A stretch of DNA of 64,000 bases from Salvia splendens (Eukaryota; Streptophyta; Magnoliopsida; Lamiales; Lamiaceae), in assembly GCF_004379255.2 (NCBI RefSeq), contig NC_056035.1, forward strand, positions 32,751,208-32,815,207. The letters run 5' to 3'. A program made the position numbers and the translations under genes. The notes below the pieces were generated by a model. The model saw only the letters and a list, made by a program, of their open reading frames with translations, made no database searches and was not told the DNA's origin. This document shows, one piece after another, positions 52,759-63,706 of this stretch (position 1 is the stretch's first letter; each line of letters begins with the position of its first letter).

Positions 52759-52865
52759 TTCTTAGTCAAACTTTTATTGAAACCCTAGCCTTCTATGCCC
52801 GTTCTTTAAAACCCCTTTAAGTCGCGATCGCCCGCTTTTATTAACCCTAGAGGGCGGGCGTGACA
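52759..52865 (+). repeat. 3' LTR remnant (107 bp)
   Basis: Identical by eye to 49912-50018, the last 107 bp of the 5' LTR. The preceding part of the 3' LTR is missing. Confidence 0.92.
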
Positions 52866-55042
52866 CATAAATGGTAAACCTTTATATGACTTTGACAGTC
52901 AAATACCCATATTGGCATTCCTAGGAATTCTTTCATTGTCACATGACCATTTTTCATAATATAATAGAATATCATTTTTCTTAAATAATGTGAATAACGA
53001 GTAACTTCATATAGGCAGTTAGCCACTATGATTAAAGCTCTAATTAATTTCTAATTCGTTAGATTATTGGGATGGACGGATGGTAATTATAATCAGTTGC
53101 GAAAAAACTAGGCTCTGTCACAGCCTTGTTAGCTAGAACTGGTTTAGTTCATTTGAAGGTTTATAATTAGTACAGCTTCTCTTTCAAAGGAGATCCAAGT
53201 TTATCATTTTAGAATGTACACTTGAATCAATTTGACGGAGATTGATGAATAGGGAATTCTAATTTATTGCGTTTTTTTTAATAAAATGAATCAAATCAAG
53301 GAAGAATAAAACACGCGTGATATCTCAATTATAGGACTAAAAATTTGCATGTTGTAATTAATAAAAAGTGTTCAACATATAAAATAAGTAAATAGAATCC
53401 TTAAATCCGGATCGTAGTGATTTGGATTGGGTGATCGTTGACTGATTAAAATTTAATTAGCATGGGATGGGCCAACAAAATTGGTTAAACCCACGTGATT
53501 AATTTTAATTAATCCACTATTGTTGGTCGGTTTAAGCAAAGCCTTACCTGGCTGGATACACTTAAATCTATATTTTAGTTTGTATACATAAAATTACGAT
53601 TCATTTTCTTTTTATACTGTACATTCTAATTTTTGTGCGGGAATGGTGCACTATGCACGTATGTTTTATCTCGGATTATGGAAATTAATAGGGAAAGAAT
53701 AAACAAAATTATGATGATAATTAAAGATAATATTATTTTTGTTTTGTAGTTGGAATACAAAATTATGTACTTAGCAAAGCAAAGCAAATACTAAAACATA
53801 AAATTAATTTAAGCATTTACTTTCATATGGAAAATATACGTTGATAAATCAAATAACACACACACACACATTAACAAAAGTCTGTTGATTGTTATTTGGT
53901 GCTCTCATTTTCCAAATTAAATAATTGCGTGTATTAATCACCTTTATTTTAGCATCATGCTGGTCAAATGGTAGCCTTGTTGAATATTTTTGTAGTGTAG
54001 AGATGGAGCAGAAGCAGACAACATTGTCAATTATTACTATCATTTTTGCTAACCATTATTTCTAATACTTCTACGGTTTTACGTCCGCCACCAGATTATT
54101 TACGCACTATTATCCGAATTCATTTGATATGTATGATTTGTGACACGATATGTTGCACAATTTATGATCTATGAGTACAAAATTACAGATCAATTGATCA
54201 AATATGTGATTCATTACTGCTCTAACATTTTGATCAAATTGAAATAATAGTAATAAAAATTATAATTATTCATTTTGTGGAATGGATTTAATTTTTGTAT
54301 TTTGTTCAAATATGTTATAGGGCACTATTTGAATTCACACCATGAACTCATTTATATACTACAATTAAGGAAACTGGTTATACTATGAGCTTTAGGGGTC
54401 GCTCGATTATCATGTTTACTTGTGATTAAAAATCATGTCTAGTTTTATCTCTTGTTCGATTGTTTTTTCCTTAAAAGCCTAGCTTGTAGTAACAATATAT
54501 CTTGACCTCGTCTTCACAATGCCAAAATTACATCGTATCTCCACAATGCTAGTTTCATTAATAAATAAATTTGAAAAAAAGATCATGCATCCCGGATCGA
54601 ATCAAATTACATCTTAATTACACGCATGTTTTCTCTCTAAAGTAGATTCACAGCAAGGTTTTTGAGTGTTACAAAAGTAAGAATTTGATTAATTTTCAGA
54701 CATTCTTCTTGAACTTTAAACTTTCTAAGACCAACTTTAGTAACTCCAAAGTCACTTAGTACTTTCCAACATGATTTACGGTTTTTTCTCACTCCAAAAT
54801 CAAACCCCACAAAAACTATCCAACCTGGTTCTAGGAAACTGCAAACACATGGTCAATGACATGAAAAAAACAATATTTATATTCTTGATTGCAATCTCAT
54901 GCAAGCTAGCTATATAGATTCAAATGCTCTCTCTATATAAACCCTATAACAAGAACTTCATTATTGCACAAATTAACACATTGTACATTCAAAGTCAAAC
55001 TCCAAACCCAAAGTTTTCAATCTCCTCCCACTCACATCTACA
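52866..55042. other. MADS copy 3 distal upstream region and spacer
   Basis: The first 250 bp continue the MADS upstream homology interrupted by the long-LTR element. The remainder is AT-rich with an (AC)n run at 53858-53870 and no recognised gene. A TATATAA box at 54934-54940 and leader for the PMEI-like gene end the segment. Confidence 0.5.
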
Positions 55043-55643
55043 ATGGCAAAAACAATCACCTTCCTAGCACTTTCCCTTGTTGCCCTTACCCTAGTTCAAG
55101 CCCAGCACCCAGTCTCCCCACGTCGGGCTCGATCCAGGGCAAGGGCATTCATCGAGGCTCAATGTGAGACGACACTATATTCGAATTTATGTGTAAGGTG
55201 TTTATCACCTTATATTTCTAGCTTGTCACCAGCAACTAGCCCATACTGCCCTGGCCAAAGCTGAGATAACACAAGCCTACATCACCCAAGTTGCCCAAAG
55301 GCTAAACCGGACCAAGGGCCCAGAGATCCGATCCGTTATGGAGTGTTTGGATCAAATAAATGATGGAGTGGATCAGCTCACAAAAAGCATCAAAGAGGCA
55401 CAAGACATAAAGGAAGACGAGGAAAACAGTGAGTTCTCATGGCATGCAAGCAACGTCCAGACATGGATGAGCACTGCATTGACAGATGCAAGCATGTGCA
55501 TTGATGGGATTTCAGGCCGGACCATCGGGGGGAAGACAAATGCCTTGATCAAAGCTAGAGTTCTCAACCTTCAACAGGTTACTAGCATTGCGCTGGCCTT
55601 GTTCAATAGATTTGCTGCAAGATTTAGGGTTGTAAATCCCTAG
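55043..55643 (+). pseudogene. PMEI-domain protein (21 kDa protein/invertase-pectin methylesterase inhibitor-like), frameshifted
   Basis: Family members are secreted four-helix proteins that inhibit pectin methylesterases or invertases in the cell wall. ATG 55043 begins a signal peptide MAKTITFLALSLVALTLVQA. The first disulfide pair (CETTLYSNLC) follows. The frame runs to a stop at 55263. From about 55227 another frame carries the rest: HQQLAHTALAKAEITQAYI, MECLDQINDGVDQLTKSI with the third Cys, DASMCIDG with the fourth, ending at TAG 55643. All family landmarks are present but split across two frames, so a one-base indel lies near 55215-55227. It has no intron, as is usual. It may be a recent pseudogene, a polymorphism or a sequence error. 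Confidence 0.85.
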
Positions 55644-56127
55644 ATTTATGACACTTGAAAGTTTTTGATTTGCTTTCCAGTTGACTGAATTTGATTTGTT
55701 TGTTTTCTGATGGAAATTACAATTATGTGAAAGTAACATGTAAAGTATATATACATTGATTCAGGTTTTCTAATATTTTTACATAAAAGGTAGTCACCTC
55801 ATATACAAATCTAAATAAAAATCCAACTATCAAATTCTAAACTGAGAAAAAATTTCAGCTTGGAAATGCCACATAATTCTATGAAATCACATAAATAAGA
55901 AAACTTAAAGCTCTTCCGTTTGCTAATTGCTATCTTATTCTGTTTATGAAAATTATACAAACATTTGGAAAATTTTAACTCAAAATTTGATAACCACCAC
56001 ACAAAGTACTAATACAACACCTTGCCACTCCGAACAAGTAAGAAACGAGAAAACCGCATTCCTCAAGCAGTTGCAAAATGTTGCTTGAATATCTCACCAA
56101 TCACCCCCTGGACCATAAATCCATTGA
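55644..56127. other. Spacer between PMEI-like gene and MAP1 3' end
   Basis: AT-rich, likely the converging 3' UTRs of the two genes. Nothing else seen. Confidence 0.45.
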
Positions 56128-59100
56128 TCATGGACTTGCCCAAGGAAATACTTTTGGAGACGATGGCAGGCGTGCCGTAAGAACTTCACATCCTGTATCT
56201 GTAACCTGCAAGACCAGGTGCACAGGCATTACCCACAAGAATAACAAGATTCATGAAAACCAATTGTTCTAGTATTTGATACTGGTCATAAAATTATGTA
56301 TCGTGTAATAAGAACTGGAGACTTTACCAGAAGTGTATGTTCAAATTGGGCACTGCGTTTCCCATCTGCAGTTACAGAAGTCCATCCATCAGGCCACATC
56401 CGGTCGCGCCAAACACCTACCATGAAAGTGATTTAGATGCACACAGAAGATAAATAAATCCAGACATTCAAACACAGGGCAAAGGTTTAGCAACTAATAT
56501 CTACCAGAATTTATCATAGGTTCAATGGTAAATGTCTGGCCCGCTTTCATCACGCCAACAGCTTTATTTCCTGCTCGGGTTAAGGCCCCATGGGAAAGTG
56601 AAATTACAAGGTAATACTGAAAGATGATATGATACCTATACTCTCGGATCAGGAAAAATCCTAATGCAAAGACATCACATGAGTTCATTTATCAGTCATT
56701 TTAATTTTTGAGCGACAATTTATTAAAACAAACATGCCTCGTTAGAAATATCCTTTTAACAATGCATGGTAAAAGTGTAACAGTTCAATTCCATTATGAG
56801 GATACTTGCATAATGAGGTATATTTGGGGCACAGTGGAAGAGCTCTCCAATTCCGTGACCACAATAAGATTTCACCTGCAGAATGAGACAACATAGCATT
56901 TCTATATCAGTAATGTCAAAACTCAAAAGTAAGAATGGATGTTCATAGATTTACAAACAAGAGAAGCTCAATTACCACAGAGAAACCAGACATAGAAGCA
57001 TGCCGGCTAATGATTTCTCCCATTTCCCGAAAACGCACCCCAGGTTTAACTATAGAGAGCATGAATAAGACACAATAAACAGTCAGCAGCATGACTCCGC
57101 AGATATTTAAAGCAGAGAAACGAATGAACTTATGAAAGTAATAATCACAAGAAGCAACCATTAATTTAGAGTTCACATGATTGTTTGAGTGAGATTTGAA
57201 ACGTACACACGAAAATTGGGAAAAAAAGAGAAAGAGAGCTAAATAATAAAAGAATTAAGTCACGAGACCCAAAAAGGACAAACACTTACCAGCTGCTATT
57301 GCTTTATCCAGGCATTCATATGTACACTGAACCAGCCGTTTAGATGCTTCATCAACATTACCCACAAAGAATGTTTCGTTCAAGTCACCTGCATAAGCAG
57401 GCAAGCAAGTAAACATTTAGTCTCTGTACATAACGAACATATACATAATAACTATGATCTTGAGTTGGCTATGAGTATCCTTACCATGTACCCCTTTATA
57501 ATACACAGTCACATCTACATTTACAATATCACCATCCTCTAATATCCTGAACGACAGAAACAGATGTGAGTGAGAAGGTACTTTCCCCATATAGAATGAT
57601 TACCCGCGTTCATTACAAGTATTGTACAGAATGTCTGGGCCTCTGGCGTTTTTACATATATCTCAAAAGCAAAAGGTTGGCTTCATGGTCGGTCCCAAGT
57701 GCTTGAGCCAAGGAGAAACAAGTTAGAGAGCAGAAGGAAAGTATGGGAGATTCATAAGACCAAGTCATGAGAAGTGCATCAGACACCATATTTATGTGCT
57801 ACACATTAGCACCTATCATACATATAGTTGAGTTCACAACATACCTTGCATCAGGAATCCCATGGCAGATAACTTCATTTACTGACCTGAGAGAGTTGAG
57901 AGTTCATATTCTGATGTGTATGGGGACTGCGATGTAAATAACATTGAAGAAAATTCAAAGTAAGAAATACCTACGTGCAGCAAGACTTCGGAAAGAAATG
58001 ATAATTTAAAGGAGATGGATATCCTCCTGCACGAAAAATTAAAGTGAACACAGAAACACTATCTTCCACGGAAAACAACAAAAAAATTTAGCAGGTAGAT
58101 ATATACAGTGTGAAATGTGACTATGTGAGGGATGTAAATCATACCAGCAGCAATAGTTGCTTCATGAACAACAGCATCGATCTCATCAGTAGTAATTCCA
58201 GGTCTTACTATCCGAGCAGCAGCATCCAAAACTTCCCTTGCAATCTGGAGGTAAGAATGAAAGGTTTAACAAGAAGTCAAAACCAGAATGCTGAAAATAT
58301 ATACTATAGTGTATGCATAAAACAATAATAATGACTCTCGAGAAGACAAGTTGCAGTGAAATGTTGTTCCATGCTTTTAGCTATACATTTACCAAGCGAG
58401 AGGTTTTTCTGAATCTTCGTGACTCTCTACATGTAGGGAAAATGTCTCCTTTTAGCAGTTTTTTACTAACTTATTAGTGGTTTAGTGTGTGCATGGTGTG
58501 TGGTTCTCCTCCAACTCCCACATTTTTCAGTTAGATGAACATGTATGCATAATTTTTTTATTGGGAACAGAACAATCAAGATGCTTACCCGGCAAGTTTC
58601 TCTCATTCTCTCAATTTGCTCTGGAGTCTTGATCTTCATAAATTATAAAATGAAAGCGAATGCATTAGTCATATCCAGTTCAGCAAAAATTAACAAGTCA
58701 GACTGTCAACAGTGCACATAACTCAGAGACTACTGACTACCTCAACAACATGTTGCAGATCACTATTGGGCTCAATTTTTGGAATTCCCTGAAAAATGAT
58801 TGAAAATGTAGATGTCAATGCACTTAATATAGGCAGGAGTATTAGCAGAATAGCAGGTATATGTCTTTATTGTCTTCTCACTGGAGAAAGTCCTAGTGAA
58901 CATCAATCAACCTAATACCTACACAAGCCATTGATACCGCATACAGTATAAAAATTCAAACACAGCAATAATTTTGAATTATATAAACTAAGAAACTTAC
59001 ATCAATAGCCCAGTCAGGTAGATCAATATGAGCAGGTACAAAACGTTTCTGTGATATTGGATATGATCTTAATGGTCTGAAAAGGAAGAGTAATAAACCA

Positions 59101-60044
59101 GAGTAAAAAGTTGAGCTAAATTTTTTTGTAGTTGGAGAAGAACATTCTTTTTAGAGAGGTGGGATAGGAGTTGAAGTAATTATTACCCTGTCCAGTCAAA
59201 ATGCGGCATTTTTGGTGTCCGAGATTGTCCTTTGTGCAGGCAGTAAAGCCAGCCATCATTGGGCAGGCCCGAATTTCTTTCACTAGAATTTTCAGATGCA
59301 GGGGAAGAATAATTTGAATTTGAGTGAACAGATTTATGAGAACTCCAGGACGCCTTGAAACAGTCTTGGGAACTGGAAGGAAAATGATTTCTATCAAGAA
59401 TAGGCATTGACATCAATATTGCAGATGGAAGCCCAATTAACAATAGTGTGTCATGCAGTCAATGTCAGACTTACTTCTTAGAGACTAATACGTATAAAAC
59501 CAGCTAGATACTCCATTACCATAAATTAAACTATCAATTATCATTTATCATTATCTGACCTACTTTATTTGTGTTATACTATATTTAATTGTGAACAGAT
59601 TCTAAGCTTAAAAAACATATTTGATCCAATTTCAGTGAACACACAACTAGTAGTTAGTGAAAATCTAGGTCCGGTTCATCAACAAAAATATAATTTCCAA
59701 AAGTGGAGCCAAAGAACGAACCAGAAAGCGGCACCTTCACGAGGAAGCTTTAGTTGTACGCACTTGGGGCACCTATAAGCAGCAAAAACCAACATGAATA
59801 GGGCACGGACCATAGCACGCCAACACAAGGATCAAATTTCCAAAACATTGATAGAAATCTAGTAAAAACCCCACCAGCAGTCACCAGCAAAGCAAATTAA
59901 TTAAGATTCAATCCACGCCGTAAAAGATAAAATTAAAAATAGTAGAGAAAAAGAAGAAAGAATTTAATACTGCAGATGAGCGGGCTCGCCGCATTTAGCA
60001 CAAGATAAGCCCGTGTTTTCCACAGCATCTGATCCACCTGCCAT
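56128..60044 (-). CDS. MAP1A: Methionine aminopeptidase 1 (MAP1A-like), cytosolic
   Basis: Removes the initiator Met from nascent proteins at the ribosome (family M24A, two metal ions). Sixteen exons: 60044-59971, 59772-59722, 59372-59187, 59076-59001, 58788-58741, 58633-58589, 58244-58145, 58026-57975, 57886-57845, 57546-57485, 57388-57290, 57049-56976, 56875-56806, 56570-56505, 56416-56328 and 56205-56128. They sum to 1212 bp (403 aa), the usual length. The N-terminal zinc-finger region has CAKC, CPKC and SQDCF motifs, typical of eukaryotic type 1. Metal-ligand regions follow: [11 protein letters not shown] and [10 protein letters not shown] (Asp), [19 protein letters not shown] (His), FTIEPMIN (Glu) and SAQFEHTLL (Glu). 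No organellar presequence is visible, supporting the cytosolic form. The gene appears intact. Confidence 0.96.
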
Positions 60045-60660
60045 CTTTTTTCTAACTGTATCAACCACAAATTCATCAGAAAAATATTAACAGATACCTC
60101 GACTCATCCAATGCTTATCGAAATCAAACAGTATACCGAGATTATTACCTTCGCAACTGTGCGATTTAGAGAAAAACAAGACGACTAGGGTTTTTTGGGC
60201 GAAATTCTTAAAACAGGGTGATTCTTTTCACTTCGACAAAGGGAAAGACGCATATCATATCATATGATATTAAAACATATTTTAATTTAATAAGGTACTA
60301 GTTTCTTGTAAAAATATTGCAATCGACATTTATTTATTTTTCATAGTAAATTTTAATTTAATAAGGTACTAGTTTCTTGTAAATATTGCAATCGACATTT
60401 ATTTATTTTTTCATAGTAATCCTTTTAGATGGAAGAACTATAATTTATTTTGTAATGTAGTTTTTCGTAAAAGAATTTACATTAGACACTTAAATCTTCT
60501 TTTTCATTGCATCTATAATCTATTTAAGTTCTTGTTGCAAATTCTTATATATGAAAACATCCATTACAAAAATAAAAATTATGAAAAAATACATTACAAA
60601 ATAAAAAATATATTTTTATTTTTTTTAACTGAAGGTAAAATTGTCTATTGACTATATATT
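60045..60660. other. MAP1 upstream region with short tandem duplication
   Basis: The left part is the MAP1 5' UTR and promoter. At 60283-60420 a unit of about 70 bp (AATAAGGTACTAGTTTCTTG and following) is present twice in tandem. No gene seen. Confidence 0.6.
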
Positions 60661-60663
60661 TAG

Positions 60664-60826
60664 TAAGGTGGTGTTTGGTTGACAAGATAAAATAATACTA
60701 AAATATAATTTAGGATTCAGTTATAAGATTATTTTAGTCACATGGGTAGCTATGACTAATTATCTTATGTTTATCCATCTAGAATTGAGTTGTGAGAATG
60801 AATCTCATGAACCAAACACACTACAA
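60664..60826. mobile_element. Small TIR element (GTGTTTGGTT type)
   Basis: GGTGGTGTTTGGTTGACAAG at the left and GAACCAAACACAC at the right form short inverted repeats often seen in plant MITEs. About 160 bp, AT-rich, non-coding. The superfamily is not determined. Confidence 0.55.
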
Positions 60827-60900
60827 GTTTAATCCCGGATACAATTTTGCAAATCGAATACCCCATAATATGTTTCATTCAAAAAGTTTGTGGAATGATA

Positions 60901-60975
60901 TTAAATACTTCATTGAGTTACCTTCTTTGTGATTAAAACAAAAATCACAAAGAAGGTACCCAATGAAGCATTTAA
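60901..60975. repeat. Inverted repeat (hairpin) with 32-34 bp arms
   Basis: The left arm, ending ACCTTCTTTGTGATT, and the right arm, starting AATCACAAAGAAGGT, are nearly perfect complements with a loop of about 8 bases. It could be the core of a MITE or a short hairpin transcript. Confidence 0.85.
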
Positions 60976-61017
60976 TAATGATTTGGGTAACATTTAAATG
61001 ACATATATTATTGGAGG

Positions 61018-61222
61018 AGGGTGTTATATTGCTAACTTTTTAAGTTGCTAACTCTGTTAACTCATCAACGCAATGTATTAAAAATGTCAACACGGTTCAC
61101 ATACAATATATTGAATGTCAACAAAATTATGTGTTGACATTTTAATATCATCATATTTACATTTTTAATATATTGCGTTGATGAGTTGGCAGAGTTGACA
61201 ACTAAAGAAAATTAGTACCCCT
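61018..61222. mobile_element. Fold-back MITE
   Basis: The two halves are inverted copies: the left contains AACTCATCAACGCAATGTAT and the right (reverse complement) AACTCATCAACGCAATATAT, each followed by TAAAAATGT. About 200 bp. It contains TGTTGACAT-like words similar to those in the 10.4-11.3 kb array and near 29430. Confidence 0.75.
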
Positions 61223-61749
61223 ATTAGGCGATGTATAGTCAAAGAATAATTTTACCCTTCAACTTAAAAATAGCTAAAAACGTAAAAATATTCCGGATTG
61301 GTGCAAAAATCCCTCCTCCAGTGTGATTATACCATATATCCAATAACTAATGGTGCTAATACCAAAAATATTAATCTAATTGATTAGAGACTAAATTTGT
61401 ATTTCCACATTTCAATCATAGTTAAATCTTTTTTCAATTTTAGAAAATTCTTTATAATTAAGTCATTTCCTGGTAATAATTAACTCACTTTTCATTTCTT
61501 ATTTATTCTCGTTACTTCATCTCTTTCTTACTTTTCTCTCTTTCCATTTAATACAATCAGTGTTTTCAAAGTTGGACCAGATCGACCGGTTCGACCGGTT
61601 GAGCATGTTAAACCGTGTTGATGTTGAGCCGTTTTGACTCGGTTGAGCTGCCCGGTTTGGCCGGAAACCGGAATTCGATTCAACCGGTACACTTTTGAAT
61701 TTGTTGCAATCCTGTCACCACGCTCTCTCTCGTCCCCCAGCGCAGCTGC

Positions 61750-61852
61750 TCCTGCTCCGGATATGATCGCCAGCACTGTCGGTCTGCTTAATCATCGCAG
61801 GGGTCCGGATATGATCGCCAGCACTGTCGGTCTGCTTAATCACCGCAGGTGA
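61750..61852. repeat. Tandem duplication of about 48 bp
   Basis: CCGGATATGATCGCCAGCAC and the following 28 bases occur twice in direct tandem with one or two differences. It lies next to an ACCGGTTCGACCGGTT-rich stretch (61580-61690). Confidence 0.9.
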
Positions 61853-61936
61853 ACCCCTCGATTTGGCAGCAAAGTAAGCAAGAATAGTGCTTCAATGGTG
61901 AAATGAGTAAAAGAGTAGAGAGAGACATTGATGTAA

Positions 61937-62974
61937 GAGCATCTCCAATAGCAATAATCCAGTCATAGCCTAGCCACAAACTCCTCCTGCCACATCATCA
62001 GGACAAGCAACTGGACAAGCAATATCTCAGCCATAATAAACAAAATTATAAAAATAACAATCACACAAAATACGGAATTCAACTTACGACACATATACGA
62101 GAAAATGCAATAATTTCATTTAAATTAAAAAAGGTACATTAAAAAAATTACAAATTTACAAAATTACAAAAAAAACTAACGTCGTGCAGTCCTCCGCGCC
62201 CACAACTCATCAATTAAATCCTTTTGGAGTCGAATATAAGCTTTCACTTGCCGTATGTCGGCATGTGCTTGGAGGCGGCCGACTTCATCGTGAGGTACCC
62301 CACTTCGTACGCTGGGGGTGGCCACGCTGTGGCTTGGACCGGCTTCATTATCGTCGTTGGCCCAACTAGTCAGTTGTACACCTTCATCTTCGACAATCAT
62401 GTTGTGCATGATAATACATGCGTACACTATATCAGCAATGCAGTCGACATGCCACAAACGCGTTGGACCCCTAATTGCCGCCCATTGAGACTGAAGCACA
62501 CCAAATGCGCGCTCCACGTCCTTGCACGCCGACTCCTGCCGTTCCGCAAAGTAGGCCTTCCTCTCATCTGATGCGCATCTGATCGTCTTCACAAAGACGG
62601 GCCACCTAGGATATATCCCATCCACCAAGTAGTAGCCCATATCATGTTGGATCCCATTGGCGACAAAACTGATGGGCGGACCGACGCCCTGGCACTGCTC
62701 GTTGAAAAGGGGCGACGAGTTGAGGACGTTGAGGTCTTTGTTCGACCCGGCTACCCCAAAATTACAAAATTACAAAAAAAATCCCACTCGCCGATCTGGA
62801 GCCTGCAATGGCGGCTAGGAGATCGGCGAGCCCATCGCCGAGCGCTCGGGAATCGGCGTGCGCTCGCCGTTTTTCTCGCCGATTTGGCGCTCGCCGACTG
62901 TAATGGTTCGGCGAGCGGACCGACGAGCGCTAAGAATCGGCTAGCCGGTGCGCTCGCCGCTATTGAAGATGCTC
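61937..62974 (-). mobile_element. PIF/Harbinger element, internally deleted
   Basis: The ends GAGCATCTCCAATAGC and (reverse complement) GAGCATCTTCAATAGC are flanked by TAA on both sides (61934-61936 and 62975-62977). 1038 bp. It carries the C-terminal half of a transposase on the minus strand; the N-terminal half is missing. Confidence 0.93.
62176..62755 (-). pseudogene. Harbinger transposase, C-terminal half
   Basis: Reading from about 62755 the minus strand encodes a GSNKDLNVLN-type motif (second catalytic Asp), then MGYYLVDGIYPRWPVFVKTI, CKDVERAFGVLQSQW (catalytic Glu), CIIMHNMIVEDEG and a tail ending RTARR. The first catalytic Asp and the N terminus are deleted. It is the same family as the transposase at 17417 but retains the MIVEDE tail that the other copy has lost. 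Confidence 0.9.
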
Positions 62975-63098
62975 TAAAGGGAATTGGGAAATAGAAAATG
63001 ATGTACCGTGTGAATTTGGGAACAGAAAAAGTTAATCACTAAGGGAGAGGGAGTAGTTTTGATAAAAAAAACTTTGTTAATCAGAATGACTTCAATTA

Positions 63099-63703
63099 GA
63101 GTACCCACCATGGTTAGGCGCGGCTATAGCCGCACCTGGTGGCTAGCTCGGGGCGGTCCATAGTGGCGGAGGTGTCCGCCCATGGGGCGGATGACGAATT
63201 TGGGGCGGTGGGCGGCGGACGACGGATAGGCGACGAGGGGACGAGGATGCGGTGGGTCTCCTTTGCGCCACACCTATAGCCGCGGCTACCATAGTGACCG
63301 GCGCTCGTTGCGCCGGCTAACATTTCAAGATTTTTTTTATTTACCTCTATAAATACCACTCATCCACCCCAAATTTTTTCACCATTTTCACACAATCCCT
63401 CCACTATGAAGCAAGCTCAATTTTTAGTTGTATTTTATTTTAATTATTGGTTGTATAATTTTACCCGTTTGCAATACAACGAATATTCGGCCCCAATTAC
63501 CTCGTTTTCTAATTATTTACACTGCGATGATTTTAATTATACCTGGTTAAAATTAAAAATATTTTAAAATGAAAATTGATTATAAAATTTGGGGGCTATT
63601 GGAAGTGTGGAAGTGTCCACCATAATGACGGAAACAAAATTTTGGGACTATAGATAAAAAATGGAGCGAGGCTATTGGGGTGTCCTCCTTATCGTGGACA
63701 CCC
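63099..63703. mobile_element. Harbinger-derived MITE
   Basis: The ends GAGTACCCACCATGG and (reverse complement) GGGTGTCCACGATAAG are imperfect inverted repeats flanked by TTA on both sides (63096-63098 and 63704-63706). 605 bp. Its interior includes a TCTATAAATACCACTCATCC leader-like segment and an ATGAAGC, reminiscent of the promoter and start region of the Harbinger at 17290-17417, which suggests a deletion derivative. Confidence 0.75.
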
Positions 63704-63706
63704 TTA

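Larger units (their letters stand above)
47191..52865 (+). mobile_element. Long-LTR retroelement (LARD/Ty3-like), 3' LTR mostly deleted
   Basis: It starts TGTAACGCCC and ends GGGCGTGACA and is flanked by the 5-bp duplication CATAA (47186-47190 and 52866-52870). The 5' LTR is about 2.8 kb. A primer-binding site like TTGGTATCAAAGCC follows at 50021. The last 107 bp of the LTR recur at the right end. LTR sequence such as TACTCAGCCCTGCATATG and TGTGCAGGTTGAGCAGC is reminiscent of plant Tekay/Del-type Ty3 elements; this is by memory. The 2.7 kb internal region has no recognisable gag or pol. It lies in the upstream region of MADS copy 3. Confidence 0.85.

Noticed and set aside
62224..62994. Plus-strand open frames inside the right-hand Harbinger element
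   Set aside because: They overlap the minus-strand transposase half, which has clear catalytic motifs, and the GC-rich terminal region.
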